DNA of 64,000 nt from Streptomyces sp. NBC_01232 (GCF_035989885.1 NZ_CP108518.1:5819001-5883000); one strand, 5' to 3'; positions 42,637 through 51,891 are shown, counted from the stretch's first letter. The notes: generated from the letters alone by a model not told the origin. Program-made: numbers and translations.

Positions 42637-43248
42637 TTGTCCGCAATCACGCACACCCCCGTCGTCTCGATCGCCTACCACTCCGGTTACGGCCACACCG
42701 CCGTCGTCGCCGAGGCAGTCCGCGCCGGCGCCGTGGACGCCGGGGCGACCGTCCACCTGATCAAGGTCGACGAGATCGACGACGCGCAGTGGGAGCTGCT
42801 CGACGCGTCCGACGCGATCGTCTTCGGCTCCCCGACCTACATGGGTACCGCCTCCGGCGCCTTCCACGTCTTCGCCGAGGCCAGCTCGAAGCGCTGGTTC
42901 GGTGACGCCTGGCAGGACAAGGTGGCGGCCGGCTTCACGAACTCGGCGTCCAAGAGCGGCGACAAGCTGCACACCCTGCAGTTCTTCCAGATCCTGGCCG
43001 CGCAGCACGGCATGAGCTGGGTCAACCTGGGCCTGAAGCCGGGCTGGAACTCCAGCACGGCCTCCGAGAACGACCTGAACCGTCTCGGCTTCTTCGCCGG
43101 CGCCGCCGCCCAGTCCAACTCCGACGAAGGTGCGGACGCCGTTCACAAGGCCGACATCGCGACCGCCGAGCACCTGGGCCGGCGCGTCGCCGAGCAGACC
43201 CGCATCGTCATCGCGGGCCGCGCGGCCCTGGCCGACGCGGCGGTCTGA
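42637..43248 (+). CDS. Flavodoxin/NAD(P)H:quinone-reductase-like protein (WrbA-type)
   Basis: 203 residues. Flavodoxin fold: VSIAYHSGYGHTAVVAEAVR (FMN phosphate loop SGYGHT), DAIVFGSPTYMGTASGAFHVF (second FMN loop), AAGFTNSASKSGDKL. WrbA-type proteins reduce quinones by two electrons. TTG start with GAGGGAGA upstream. Paired with a divergent HxlR regulator, a frequent arrangement for quinone or electrophile stress. Confidence 0.88.
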   Translation: MSAITHTPVVSIAYHSGYGHTAVVAEAVRAGAVDAGATVHLIKVDEIDDAQWELLDASDAIVFGSPTYMGTASGAFHVFAEASSKRWFGDAWQDKVAAGFTNSASKSGDKLHTLQFFQILAAQHGMSWVNLGLKPGWNSSTASENDLNRLGFFAGAAAQSNSDEGADAVHKADIATAEHLGRRVAEQTRIVIAGRAALADAAV

Positions 43249-43285
43249 GCCGCCGCGGTCCGGGCCGCAGCGGTCCGGGCCCTGT

Positions 43286-43303
43286 GCCCGGTCCCGACCG
43301 GGC
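43286..43303. terminator. Weak hairpin between convergent genes
   Basis: GCCCGGT-CCCG-ACCGGGC, 7-bp stem in the 61-base gap. It follows a direct repeat of CGGTCCGGGCC. Confidence 0.5.
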
Positions 43304-43309
43304 TCGCCG

Positions 43310-44275
43310 TCAGAAGCCGAAGTCCTGCGTCCACCAGGGGCCGCCGGCGGCGAAGTGGGCGCCGACGCCCAGCGTGCGGAACTCGCAGTTGAGGATGTTC
43401 GCCTTGTGGCCCGGGCTGTTCATCCAGGCCTTCATCACGGCCTCGGCGTCACCCTGGCCGCGGGCTATGTTCTCGCCGCCGAGGCCCGAGAGGCCGGCCT
43501 TGGCGGCTCGGTCCCAGGGCGTGTTGCCGTCGGGGTCGTCGTGGCCGAAGAAGCCGCGGTTCGCCATGTCCAGGCTGAAGGCCCCGGCCAGCGTCGCCAG
43601 CGGCGGATTGGCCCGCACCGGGCCGCAGCCGGCCAGTGCGCGCTCCTGGTTCACCAGCTCGACGACGGCGGCCTCCTCCGCGGAGTGGCCGTCCAACGGC
43701 GGCCGGGGCGCCGGGGTGGCGGACACCGAAGGCGCCGGGCTCTTGGAGGGCGGCGCCGGGACGACCGGCGCGACCGGGGTGGCCGGCGCGGGCGGAGCGG
43801 CAGGGCGCGTGCGCGGGGCCTTGGTGGAAGGGGCCGGCGTGGGGGAGGCGCTCGGCGCGGCGGACGGGGAGGCCGCGGGGGAGCTGCTCGGGCTCGGGGA
43901 GGAGCTCGGCGAAGAGCTGGGCGAAGAGCTCGGGGACGCCGAAGGGGAGGCGGACGCGGAGGCGGGAGCGGACGGCTTCGGGGATGTACTGCCCGCGCCG
44001 GTGCCCGCGGAGGCGCGGCCGGAGAGGTTCGCGAGACCGCCCTGCTGCTCCATTGCCGCATCGGGATCGGGCGAGGCCTTGGCCGCCGCGGTGGGGTCGT
44101 CCGTGGCGCTGACACCCACATAGGGGAAGGAGCCGCCGACCGGAACCATGCCGGTGGTGACGGCCGCCGTGCCGAGGGCCACGGCCACCGAGACGCCCAG
44201 CAGGCCGGTGCGCAGAACGGTGCCGCGCTTGCCGCCGCCGGCGTGCGGCGGGGCGGGGAGTCGGTGACGTCCCAT
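43310..44275 (-). CDS. Secreted CAP-domain protein with Ser/Pro-rich linker
   Basis: 321 residues from the ATG of MGRHRLPAPP. A hydrophobic segment (LLGVSVAVALGTAAVTTGMV, about 24-45) is a signal or anchor. Residues ~75-195 are a Ser/Pro/Ala low-complexity linker (repeats of SPSSSPSSSPS), then a CAP/SCP domain: VVELVNQERALAGCGPV, ANPPLATLAGAFSLDMANRG, GHDDPDGNTPWDRA, GENIARGQGDAEAV and SPGHKANILNCEFRTLGVG. The conserved His/Glu of the CAP pocket (FFGHDD, GGENIA) are present. Two Cys could form a disulfide. Role of such actinobacterial proteins is unknown. Confidence 0.88.
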   Translation of the reverse strand: MGRHRLPAPPHAGGGKRGTVLRTGLLGVSVAVALGTAAVTTGMVPVGGSFPYVGVSATDDPTAAAKASPDPDAAMEQQGGLANLSGRASAGTGAGSTSPKPSAPASASASPSASPSSSPSSSPSSSPSPSSSPAASPSAAPSASPTPAPSTKAPRTRPAAPPAPATPVAPVVPAPPSKSPAPSVSATPAPRPPLDGHSAEEAAVVELVNQERALAGCGPVRANPPLATLAGAFSLDMANRGFFGHDDPDGNTPWDRAAKAGLSGLGGENIARGQGDAEAVMKAWMNSPGHKANILNCEFRTLGVGAHFAAGGPWWTQDFGF

Positions 44276-44411
44276 CGGAGCGAGCCTTCCTTGCCGGATC
44301 AAGATCATCCCTTACCCACCCAAATGGGTGAGTTCATTGGTGCGCGACTGTACGCCATGGGGCCAGGGGGGCGATGTGTCCCGAAAGTGCCCGCCCGGTT
44401 AGCGTTCACGC

Positions 44412-44693
44412 ATGAATGAAGATGTCCGCCTGATCGCCTGGGTGCGCGGTCGTGTGCAGGGAGTGGGCTTCCGCTGGTTCACCAGGGAGAACGCTCTGGA
44501 GATCGGCGGGGTCGTCGGCTTCGCGCTCAACCTCGACGACGGGCGGGTGCAGGTGGTCGCCGAAGGTCAACGTGAGAATTGCCACCGGCTGCTCGACTGG
44601 CTGCGGTCCTCCGACACGCCCGGCCGGGTGGACGGAGTGACAGAGATCTGGGGCACACCGCGCGGTGGCTACGACGGATTCGGGATGCGGTGA
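44412..44693 (+). CDS. acyP: Acylphosphatase
   Basis: 93 residues. The phosphate-cradle loop [11 protein letters not shown] contains the catalytic Arg21 and [17 protein letters not shown] the catalytic Asn40; the ending GGYDGFGMR is near canonical. Hydrolyses acyl phosphates such as acetyl phosphate or carbamoyl phosphate. Located before smc as in other Streptomyces. Confidence 0.93.
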   Translation: MNEDVRLIAWVRGRVQGVGFRWFTRENALEIGGVVGFALNLDDGRVQVVAEGQRENCHRLLDWLRSSDTPGRVDGVTEIWGTPRGGYDGFGMR

Positions 44694-45041
44694 CCGATCG
44701 CCTGATCATGCACTCATCACATCTCCGAGCGGCCGCACACGGTCGGAACTGGGCATTCGTCGTCGACGCGTTGCCGACGGGGGCGATCCGTGGAAGGCTC
44801 GGAGATGAGGATGATCTCCACATCCCTTGCGGGGGCCGGGGTGCCCGCCGATACGGGGCGTGATCGTGTTGACCGTCAAACTTTTTGGTGAGACGCTGGA
44901 AGCCCCGCGCACCTGAGCTGTTTGGCAGTGTTGGCAGTAGTAAGCGCAGTGACTGTCAGTCGCTGCCGGACATCCGCGGGTGCGATTCCCTCACGACCCA
45001 CACCGCTTCGGTCGGTCACTCAGTGTGGAGGACCATCCATC
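44694..45041. other. Intergenic region acyP to small coiled-coil gene
   Basis: 348 bases with no convincing gene. It includes a T-rich stretch (CAAACTTTTTGG near 44880) and a tRNA T-arm look-alike (GGGTGCGATTCCC near 44980) without a matching acceptor stem. It presumably carries the promoter of the next gene. Confidence 0.5.
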
Positions 45042-45260
45042 ATGGCAAAGGCGCTTCTCGGTTACGTCGGCGGTTCCGACCCGCGACTCCTCGCCGAGAT
45101 GCGACGGCTTCAGCAGCGCGTCCAGGACCTCGAGTCCGAGCTCGTACGGATTCAGTCCGAAAATGACGCGCTGAACGCGGCCGCCGCTCAGCACGACGGA
45201 GACTCGCTGCTCGGCAGCATCGACATCGACGTACCCCAGGCGGAGCCTGCGCTCACCTGA
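45042..45260 (+). CDS. Small coiled-coil protein, function unknown
   Basis: 72 residues: MAKALLGYVGGSDPRLLAEM, then a heptad-like helix RLQQRVQDLESELVRIQSEN, ending in an acidic/hydrophobic tail (SLLGSIDIDVPQAEPALT). GGAGG lies about 10 bases before the ATG. Directly upstream of smc but with its own terminator. Conserved in position in Streptomyces as far as I recall; no function known. Confidence 0.82.
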   Translation: MAKALLGYVGGSDPRLLAEMRRLQQRVQDLESELVRIQSENDALNAAAAQHDGDSLLGSIDIDVPQAEPALT

Positions 45261-45303
45261 CCCGCGCTCACTCGTCGCTCGACTCCAGCCCCGCATGATC
45301 TGC

Positions 45304-45325
45304 AAGGGACGCTTCGGCGTCCCTT
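45304..45325 (+). terminator. Terminator before smc
   Basis: Stem AAGGGACGC/GCGTCCCTT with TTCG tetraloop followed by CTTTCTTTC. Confidence 0.88.
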
Positions 45326-45461
45326 CTTTCTTTCCCGGGCCCCTCCCCTCCCCGTCACGCGATGGACCACAGGGCCAGGTGGGGGGCCTGATCCCATTGG
45401 CGTCAGTTGTGCCCAGCACCTTCATGGGTGAAACCGGACGCGAAAGGTAGAGTCCGGCGGC

Positions 45462-48400
45462 GTGCACCTCAAGTCCCTGACCCTGCGTGGCTTCAAATCC
45501 TTCGCGTCGGCCACGACCCTGCGCTTCGAGCCCGGTATCACCTGTGTCGTGGGCCCGAACGGCTCCGGCAAGTCCAATGTGGTGGACGCGCTGTCCTGGG
45601 TCATGGGGGAACAGGGGGCCAAGTCCCTGCGCGGCGGCAAGATGGAGGACGTCATCTTCGCCGGGACCACCGGGCGTCCGCCGCTCGGGCGCGCCGAAGT
45701 GTCGCTGACGATCGACAACTCCGACGGCGCGCTGCCCATCGACTACGCCGAAGTCACCATCACCCGGATCATGTTCCGCGGAGGCAGCAGCGAGTACCAG
45801 ATCAACGGGGACACCTGCCGCCTGCTCGACATCCAGGAACTGCTCTCCGACTCCGGCATCGGCCGCGAGATGCACGTCATCGTCGGACAGGGCCAGCTGG
45901 ACTCCGTACTGCACGCCGATCCCATGGGCCGGCGCGCCTTCATCGAGGAAGCGGCAGGCGTACTCAAGCACCGCAAGCGCAAGGAGAAGGCGCTGCGGAA
46001 GCTGGACGCGATGCAGGCCAACCTCGCGCGCGTCCAGGACCTGGGCGACGAGCTGCGACGCCAGCTCAAGCCCCTGGGACGGCAGGCGGCGGTCGCGCGG
46101 CGGGCGGCCGTGATTCAGGCGGACCTGCGCGACGCGCGGCTGCGGCTCCTCGCCGACGACCTGGTCACGCTGCGGCGCACGCTCGACGCGGAGATCGCGG
46201 ACGAGGCGGCGCTCAAGGAACGCAAGGAGGCCGCCGAGGCCCAGCTCGCGGGTGCGCTGCGGCGCGAGGCGGAGCTGGAGGAGGCGGTACGGGAACTGGC
46301 GCCGCGGCTCACGAGGGCGCAGCAGACCTGGTACGAGCTGTCGCAGCTCGCCGAACGCGTCCGGGGGACCGCGTCCCTGGCCGACGCGCGGGTCAGGAGC
46401 GCGACGGCGCCGGCGGAGGAGGAGCGGCGCGGCGCGGATTCGAGGGACCCCGAGAGCATGGAGCGGGAGGCGGCGCGGATCCGCGAGCAGGAGGCGGAAC
46501 TGACGGCCGCCCTGGAGGCGGCCTCGCGGGCGCTGGAGGACACCTCCGAGCACCGGGCCGAGCTGGAGCAGGCACTGGCCGAGGAGGAACGGCGCCTTCG
46601 GGACGCCGCGCGGGCCATCGCCGACCGGCGCGAGGGGCTGGCCCGGCTGACCGGCCGGCTCGGCGCGGCCCGCTCCCGCGCGGGGGCGGCGCAGGCCGAG
46701 ATCGACCGGCTCGTCGCGGCGCGGGACGCGGCGCAGTCCCGGGCCGCCGCCGCGCAGGAGGAGTACGAGGCGCTCGCGGAGGAGGTCGGGGGGCTCGAGG
46801 ACCCGTCGGCCGACACGGACCACGAGGCCGCGCGGGCGGAGCTGGCGGCGGCGGAGGCGGGCCTGTCGGCCGCGCGGGACGCCCTCTCCGGGGCGGAACG
46901 CTCACGGGCGGCCGTCTCGGCGCGGCGGGACGCGCTCGCGCTGGGGCTGCGCCGCAAGGACGGTACGGGCGCGCTGCTCGCAGCGCGGGAGCGGCTGGCA
47001 GGGCTGCTGGGACCGGCGGCCGAGCGGCTTTCGGTGACCCCCGGGTACGAGGGCGCGGTGGCCGCGGCGCTGGGCTCGGCCGCGGACGCGCTGGCGGTGG
47101 CCTCCCCGGGGGCGGCGGCCGGAGCGATCCGCCATCTGCGCGAGGCGGACGCGGGCCGCGCCACCCTGCTGATCGCCCCGGCGGCGCCCGCCCTCCCGGG
47201 CCAGGCCTCGGCCGGCCCCGGGAGCGGGGACGGCGGCGGTGACGGAGCCGAGGCCGGTTCCAAAACCGCGACCGGGACCGCGACCGGGACCGGGACCGGG
47301 GGAGCCGTCCCCCGTCCGGCCCCCTCCCGGGACGGAGATCTGCCCGCCTTCGCGGCGCACCTGTCGGCGGGCCCGGGCGGGTCCGCCTCCGCCGCCCAGG
47401 CTCCTGCCCCTGCCCCGGCGCCCGGCAACGGGCCCGCGGGTGCGCCCGTACCTGCCGCCGGCCTGGTCGGCGGGGACGCGGAGCTGCTGCGGGCCGTCGG
47501 GTGGGTCCTGCGCGACCACGTCGTGGTCGCCTCACTGGACGAGGCCGAGGCACTCGTCGCGGAGCGGCCCGACGCGGTGGCCGTGACCCTCGACGGTGAC
47601 GTGCTCGGGGCGCACCTCGCGCACGGCGGTTCCGCCGGGGCGCCCAGCCTGATCGAGGTACAGGCCGCCGTCGACGAGGCCGCGGCCGAACTGACGCTGC
47701 TGGGCGTGCGCTGCGAGGAGCTCGGCGAGGCGCAGGCCGCCGCCCGGGCCCGCCGCCAGGACGCGGCCGCCCTGGTCGACGAGCTCGCCGACCGGCGGCG
47801 CGCCGCGGAACAGGCCCGGGCCGGGGTCGCCCAGCAGCTCGGGCGGCTCGCCGGGCAGGCGAAGGGCGCCGCGGGCGAGGCAGAGCGCAGCGCCGCCGCC
47901 GCGGCGAAGGCACAGGACGCGCTGGAGCAGGCACTGGCCGAGGTGGCGGAGTGCGCGGAGCGGCTCGCCACCGCCGAGGAGATGCCCGTGGACGAGGAGC
48001 CGGACGGCTCCCGGCGGGACCGGCTCGCGGCCGACGGGGCCAATGCCCGGCAGACCGAGATGGAGGCCCGGCTCCAGCTGAGGACCCATGAGGAGCGGGT
48101 GAGGGCGCTGGCCGGACGGGCGGATTCGCTCGACCGCGGGGCCCGGGCGGAACGCGAGGCCCGGGCCCGTGCCGAGCGCCGCCGGGCGCGGCTGCGCCAC
48201 GAGGCGGAAGTGGCCGGGGCGGTGGCCGACGGCTCCCGGCAGCTCCTCGCGCACGTGGAGGTCTCGCTCCGCCGGGCCGACGAGGAGCGCGAGCGGGCCG
48301 AACGGGCGAAGGGCCTCGCGGAGCGGGAGCTCGGCGAGGCGCGCAACCGCGGCCGGGAGCTGAAGGGGGAGCTGGACAAGCTCACCGACTCCGTCCATCG

Positions 48401-49244
48401 CGGCGAGGTCCTCGGGGCCGAGCAGCGGCTGCGCATCGAGGCACTGGAGGCCAAGGCGCTGGAGGAGTTCGGCACGGCGGCCGCCGCCCTGGTCGCCGAA
48501 TACGGCCCCGACCAGCCGGTGCCCCCGTCCCCGGCCGCCGAGGGCGAGACGCTGCCGGAGGATCCGGAGCACCCGCGCAACCGTCCCGGTTCCTTCGTCC
48601 GGGCCCAGCAGGAGAAGCGGCTCAAGGCGGCCGAGCGCGCCTACCAGCAGCTCGGCAAGGTCAACCCGCTCGCGCTGGAGGAGTTCGCGGCGCTGGAGGA
48701 GCGCCACCAGTTCCTCAGCGAGCAGCTGGAGGATCTCCGTAAGACGAGAGCCGATCTCCTTCAAGTGGTGAAGGAGGTCGACCAGCGCGTCGAGCAGGTG
48801 TTCACCGAGGCGTACCGGGACACGGCCCGGGAGTTCGAGGGGGGGTTCTCGCGCCTGTTCCCGGGCGGCGAGGGCCGGCTGATCCTGACCGATCCGGACA
48901 ACATGCTCGCCACCGGCGTGGACGTGGAGGCCCGCCCGCCGGGCAAGAAGGTCAAGCGGCTGTCGCTGCTCTCCGGCGGCGAACGCTCGCTGACCGCCGT
49001 GGCGCTGCTGGTGTCCATCTTCAAGGCGCGCCCCAGCCCGTTCTACGTGATGGACGAGGTCGAGGCCGCGCTCGACGACACCAACCTGCAGCGGCTGATC
49101 CGGATCATGGAGGAGCTGCAGGAGAGCTCACAGCTGATCGTCATCACGCACCAGAAGCGGACGATGGAGGTCGCGGACGCGCTCTACGGCGTCTCGATGC
49201 AGGGGGACGGGGTGTCCAAGGTCATCAGTCAGCGGCTCCGCTGA
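45462..49244 (+). CDS. smc: Chromosome segregation protein SMC
   Basis: 1260 residues. N-terminal ATPase half: LRGFKSFASATTLRF, Walker A GPNGSGKS at 31-38, Q-loop region LRGGKMEDVIFAGT. Long coiled coils flank a hinge near 480-740. C-terminal half: LSGGERSLTAVALL signature (about 1170) and Walker B YVMDEVEAALDDTN (about 1195). SMC with ScpA/ScpB compacts and segregates chromosomes, acting in Streptomyces mainly during sporulation. The hinge carries an ~85-residue Gly/Ala/Pro/Thr-rich insertion (about 578-665), making the protein longer than the ~1190 residues usual for the genus. GTG start chosen at the conserved HLKSLTLRGFKSF. Confidence 0.95.
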   Translation: MHLKSLTLRGFKSFASATTLRFEPGITCVVGPNGSGKSNVVDALSWVMGEQGAKSLRGGKMEDVIFAGTTGRPPLGRAEVSLTIDNSDGALPIDYAEVTITRIMFRGGSSEYQINGDTCRLLDIQELLSDSGIGREMHVIVGQGQLDSVLHADPMGRRAFIEEAAGVLKHRKRKEKALRKLDAMQANLARVQDLGDELRRQLKPLGRQAAVARRAAVIQADLRDARLRLLADDLVTLRRTLDAEIADEAALKERKEAAEAQLAGALRREAELEEAVRELAPRLTRAQQTWYELSQLAERVRGTASLADARVRSATAPAEEERRGADSRDPESMEREAARIREQEAELTAALEAASRALEDTSEHRAELEQALAEEERRLRDAARAIADRREGLARLTGRLGAARSRAGAAQAEIDRLVAARDAAQSRAAAAQEEYEALAEEVGGLEDPSADTDHEAARAELAAAEAGLSAARDALSGAERSRAAVSARRDALALGLRRKDGTGALLAARERLAGLLGPAAERLSVTPGYEGAVAAALGSAADALAVASPGAAAGAIRHLREADAGRATLLIAPAAPALPGQASAGPGSGDGGGDGAEAGSKTATGTATGTGTGGAVPRPAPSRDGDLPAFAAHLSAGPGGSASAAQAPAPAPAPGNGPAGAPVPAAGLVGGDAELLRAVGWVLRDHVVVASLDEAEALVAERPDAVAVTLDGDVLGAHLAHGGSAGAPSLIEVQAAVDEAAAELTLLGVRCEELGEAQAAARARRQDAAALVDELADRRRAAEQARAGVAQQLGRLAGQAKGAAGEAERSAAAAAKAQDALEQALAEVAECAERLATAEEMPVDEEPDGSRRDRLAADGANARQTEMEARLQLRTHEERVRALAGRADSLDRGARAEREARARAERRRARLRHEAEVAGAVADGSRQLLAHVEVSLRRADEERERAERAKGLAERELGEARNRGRELKGELDKLTDSVHRGEVLGAEQRLRIEALEAKALEEFGTAAAALVAEYGPDQPVPPSPAAEGETLPEDPEHPRNRPGSFVRAQQEKRLKAAERAYQQLGKVNPLALEEFAALEERHQFLSEQLEDLRKTRADLLQVVKEVDQRVEQVFTEAYRDTAREFEGGFSRLFPGGEGRLILTDPDNMLATGVDVEARPPGKKVKRLSLLSGGERSLTAVALLVSIFKARPSPFYVMDEVEAALDDTNLQRLIRIMEELQESSQLIVITHQKRTMEVADALYGVSMQGDGVSKVISQRLR

Positions 49245-49247
49245 CTC

Positions 49248-49269
49248 GATTCACTTCAATAAGTGAATC
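49248..49269. promoter_or_regulatory. 9-bp inverted repeat between smc and glcP
   Basis: GATTCACTT-CAAT-AAGTGAATC, perfect, A/T-rich, beginning 3 bases after the smc stop. It could end smc transcription or be an operator for glcP 160 bases downstream. Its low GC argues for a protein-binding site. Confidence 0.5.
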
Positions 49270-49429
49270 CAATGTCCCGTATCTCCGGGGAACACGTGAA
49301 CTTTACGCCAGGTATTGACTTCAGAAACTGAACGCATAGGCTCGCTCCGCTGTCTCCCGCCTTCGAGTGGTGCCCGATCTTGAACTGTGCGCCACTGTGA
49401 GGACGGACCAAACCCCCACGGAGCACACC

Positions 49430-50863
49430 TTGACCAGCAGCACATCGCGGGCCTCGGCACCGGGCGGCGGATCCTCCCCCCACCCCGAGCACCTCGGCCA
49501 CGTCATCTTCATCGCCGCGGCCGCGGCCATGGGCGGCTTCCTCTTCGGGTACGACAGCTCCGTCATCAACGGAGCCGTCGTCGCGATCCGCGAACGGTTC
49601 GACGTCGGCTCGGCGGCGCTCGCCCAGGTGATCGCCGCGGCGCTGATCGGCTGCGCCATCGGCGCCGCCACCGCGGGCCGCCTCGCCGACCGGATCGGCC
49701 GCATCCGCTGCATGCAGATCGCGTCCGTCCTGTTCACCGCGAGCGCCATCGGTTCGGCCCTGCCGTTCGCCCTCTGGGACCTCGCCATGTGGCGTGTGAT
49801 CGGCGGCTTCGGCATCGGCATGGCCTCCGTCATCGGCCCCGCCTACATCGCCGAGGTCTCCCCGCCCGCCTACCGCGGCCGGCTCGCCTCCTTCCAGCAG
49901 GCAGCCATCGTCATCGGCATCGCCGTCTCGCAGTTGGTCAACTGGGCCATCCTCAACCTCGCGGGCGGCGACCAGCGCGGTGAGATCGGCGGACTCGAGG
50001 CCTGGCAGTGGATGCTCGGTGTGATGGTCGTGCCGGCCGTGATCTACGGCCTGCTGTCCTTCGTCATCCCCGAGTCCCCGCGCTTCCTCGTCTCGGTCGG
50101 CCGCACGGAGAAGGCCAAGAAGGTCCTGAGCGAGGTCGAGGGCTCCGGCATCGACGTCGACGCCCGCATCCGCGAGATCGACCACTCCATGCGCTCCGAG
50201 GTGAAGTCCACCTTCAAGGACCTGCTCGGCGGCCGCTTCGGCTTCCTGCCCATCGTATGGATCGGCATCGGCCTCTCGGTCTTCCAGCAGCTGGTCGGCA
50301 TCAACGTGATCTTCTACTACAGCTCCTCGCTGTGGCAGTCGGTCGGCATCGACGCGAGCTCCTCGTTCCTGTACTCCTTCGAGACCTCGGTCGTGAACAT
50401 CATCGGTACGGTCATCGCGATGATCTTCGTGGACCGGCTCGGCCGCAAGCCCCTCGCCCTCATCGGCTCCGTGGGCATGGCGCTGTCGCTGGGCACGGCG
50501 GCCTGGGCCTTCTCGTTCAAGACCGGAACCGGCGACGACATCTCGCTGCCGCACGCGCAGGGCATCACCGCCCTGGTCGCGGCCAACCTCTTCGTCCTCT
50601 TCTTCGCCCTCTCCTGGGGCGTGGTGGTCTGGGTGCTGCTGGGTGAGATGTTCCCCGGCCGCATCCGCGCCGCCGCCCTCGGTGTGGCCGCCGCCGCCCA
50701 GTGGATCGCCAACTGGGTCATCACCGTCACGTTCCCGTCGCTCTCCGACTGGAACCTCTCGGGCGCCTACATGATCTACACGTTCTTCGCCCTGCTCTCG
50801 ATCCCGTTCATCCTCAAGTGGGTGCCGGAGACCAAGGGCAAGGCGCTGGAGGAGATGGGGTAA
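49430..50863 (+). CDS. glcP: Major-facilitator glucose permease GlcP-type
   Basis: 477 residues, sugar-porter family of the MFS with 12 predicted transmembrane helices. Motifs: GFLFGYDSSVINGAV, GRLADRIGRIRCM, PAYRGRLASFQQ, IPESPRFLVSVGR, QQLVGINVIFYYSS, DRLGRKPLALIGS and VPETKGKALEEMG at the C-terminus. It is very similar to GlcP, the main glucose transporter of S. coelicolor. TTG start with GGAG 6 bases upstream; an in-frame ATG 63 bases earlier is less likely. Preceded by a palindrome that may mediate glucose or ROK-type control. Confidence 0.9.
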   Translation: MTSSTSRASAPGGGSSPHPEHLGHVIFIAAAAAMGGFLFGYDSSVINGAVVAIRERFDVGSAALAQVIAAALIGCAIGAATAGRLADRIGRIRCMQIASVLFTASAIGSALPFALWDLAMWRVIGGFGIGMASVIGPAYIAEVSPPAYRGRLASFQQAAIVIGIAVSQLVNWAILNLAGGDQRGEIGGLEAWQWMLGVMVVPAVIYGLLSFVIPESPRFLVSVGRTEKAKKVLSEVEGSGIDVDARIREIDHSMRSEVKSTFKDLLGGRFGFLPIVWIGIGLSVFQQLVGINVIFYYSSSLWQSVGIDASSSFLYSFETSVVNIIGTVIAMIFVDRLGRKPLALIGSVGMALSLGTAAWAFSFKTGTGDDISLPHAQGITALVAANLFVLFFALSWGVVVWVLLGEMFPGRIRAAALGVAAAAQWIANWVITVTFPSLSDWNLSGAYMIYTFFALLSIPFILKWVPETKGKALEEMG

Positions 50864-50892
50864 CCACCCCCGCCAATACCCCTTCTCCTCGA

Positions 50893-50927
50893 TACTGCCC
50901 CGGCTCAGTCCTTGAGCCGGGGCAGTA
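50893..50927. terminator. Shared terminator of glcP and the convergent oxidoreductase
   Basis: 15-bp perfect stem TACTGCCCCGGCTCA with complement and a GTCCT loop. One arm and the loop encode the last residues and stop of the minus-strand oxidoreductase, so a terminator serves both genes. Confidence 0.85.
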
Positions 50928-51891
50928 CCTGTTCGCAGAGCAGGTGCAGGCTGCGCCAGCCCTCGTCCAGCGGCATCCCGCCGCACAGCGGGTGCAGGAC
51001 CAGGTTCCCCGCCTCGCCCGCGGCCCGGCCGTACGCGACCGCCTCGTCCGGGGTGAGGATCCTGTACACGCCCTCCGCGCGCAGCTCCGCCACCGAGCGC
51101 GCGGCCGACCGTACGGCGCTGCGGATGTCCTTGGACTGCCAGGACGCGTACATGCCCGCCTCGTGCAGGAAGCGCTCACCGTGCTCCGCCCAGACCCGGT
51201 CCGGGTCCTCGGCGATGTGCAGCAGCGGGGTCTCGGCCGCCGGCATCATGCAGAAGCCCTCCGTGCCGTACTCCGCCAGCCGCGCGGTGTAGTACGCCTC
51301 CAGCTCCGGCAGGTGCGCGCTGGGGAAGAACGGCAGCCCCAGCCGGGCCGCGCGCCGGGCCGCCGCCTCGGAGCTGCCGCCCACCAGCAGCAGCGGATGC
51401 GGCCGGGTGAACGGCGTCGGGGTGACCCGTACCGTGCGGCCGCGGAACTCGAAGGGCTCGCCGGTCCACGCCTTGAGCAGGGTCTCCAGCAGCTCGTCCT
51501 GGAGCCGGCCGCGCCGGCCCCACTCCACGCCGTGCTGCTCGTACTCCTCGGGCCGGTAGCCGATGCCCGCGACCGTGACGAGGCGGCCGCCGCTCAGCAG
51601 GTCGAGGACGGCGATGTCCTCGGCCACCTTCAGCGGGTCGTACAGCGGGCCGATGATCGCCGAGACGGTGACGGCGATCCGGCGGGTGGCGCCGAAGACC
51701 GCCCCCGCGAAGGCGAAGGGGGACGGCAGCCAGTTGTTGTCGGTGCCGTGGTGCTCCTCGGTCTGGATGGTGTCGATCCCGCGGTCGTCCGCGTACCGGG
51801 CCATCTCCAGCGCCGCCCTGTAGCGGGCGGAGAGGGACTCGGGGGTGCCGTTCGGGTCGACGAGATTGAACCGGGCCACGGTGATGGGCAT
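50905..51891 (-). CDS. LLM-class flavin-dependent oxidoreductase
   Basis: 328 residues. Luciferase-like monooxygenase TIM barrel: ARFNLVDPNGTPESLSARYR, DRGIDTIQTEEHHGTDNNWL, VTVSAIIGPLYDPLKVAEDI, VAGIGYRPEEYEQHGVEWGR, HPLLLVGGSSEAAARRAARL. Uses FMN or F420; substrate unknown. GGGGGA upstream of the ATG. It is in the same direction as and 62 bases from an NCS1 permease, so the pair may take up and oxidise a nitrogen heterocycle. Confidence 0.87.
   Translation of the reverse strand: MPITVARFNLVDPNGTPESLSARYRAALEMARYADDRGIDTIQTEEHHGTDNNWLPSPFAFAGAVFGATRRIAVTVSAIIGPLYDPLKVAEDIAVLDLLSGGRLVTVAGIGYRPEEYEQHGVEWGRRGRLQDELLETLLKAWTGEPFEFRGRTVRVTPTPFTRPHPLLLVGGSSEAAARRAARLGLPFFPSAHLPELEAYYTARLAEYGTEGFCMMPAAETPLLHIAEDPDRVWAEHGERFLHEAGMYASWQSKDIRSAVRSAARSVAELRAEGVYRILTPDEAVAYGRAAGEAGNLVLHPLCGGMPLDEGWRSLHLLCEQVLPRLKD

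Noticed and set aside
43725..43960. Low-complexity GC-rich repeats within the CAP-domain gene
   Set aside because: They encode an in-frame Ser/Pro linker typical of secreted actinobacterial proteins; no sign of a mobile element.
44930..45010. tRNA-like T-arm sequence (GGGTGCGATTCCC) before the small coiled-coil gene
   Set aside because: No complementary acceptor stem or anticodon arm can be drawn around it.
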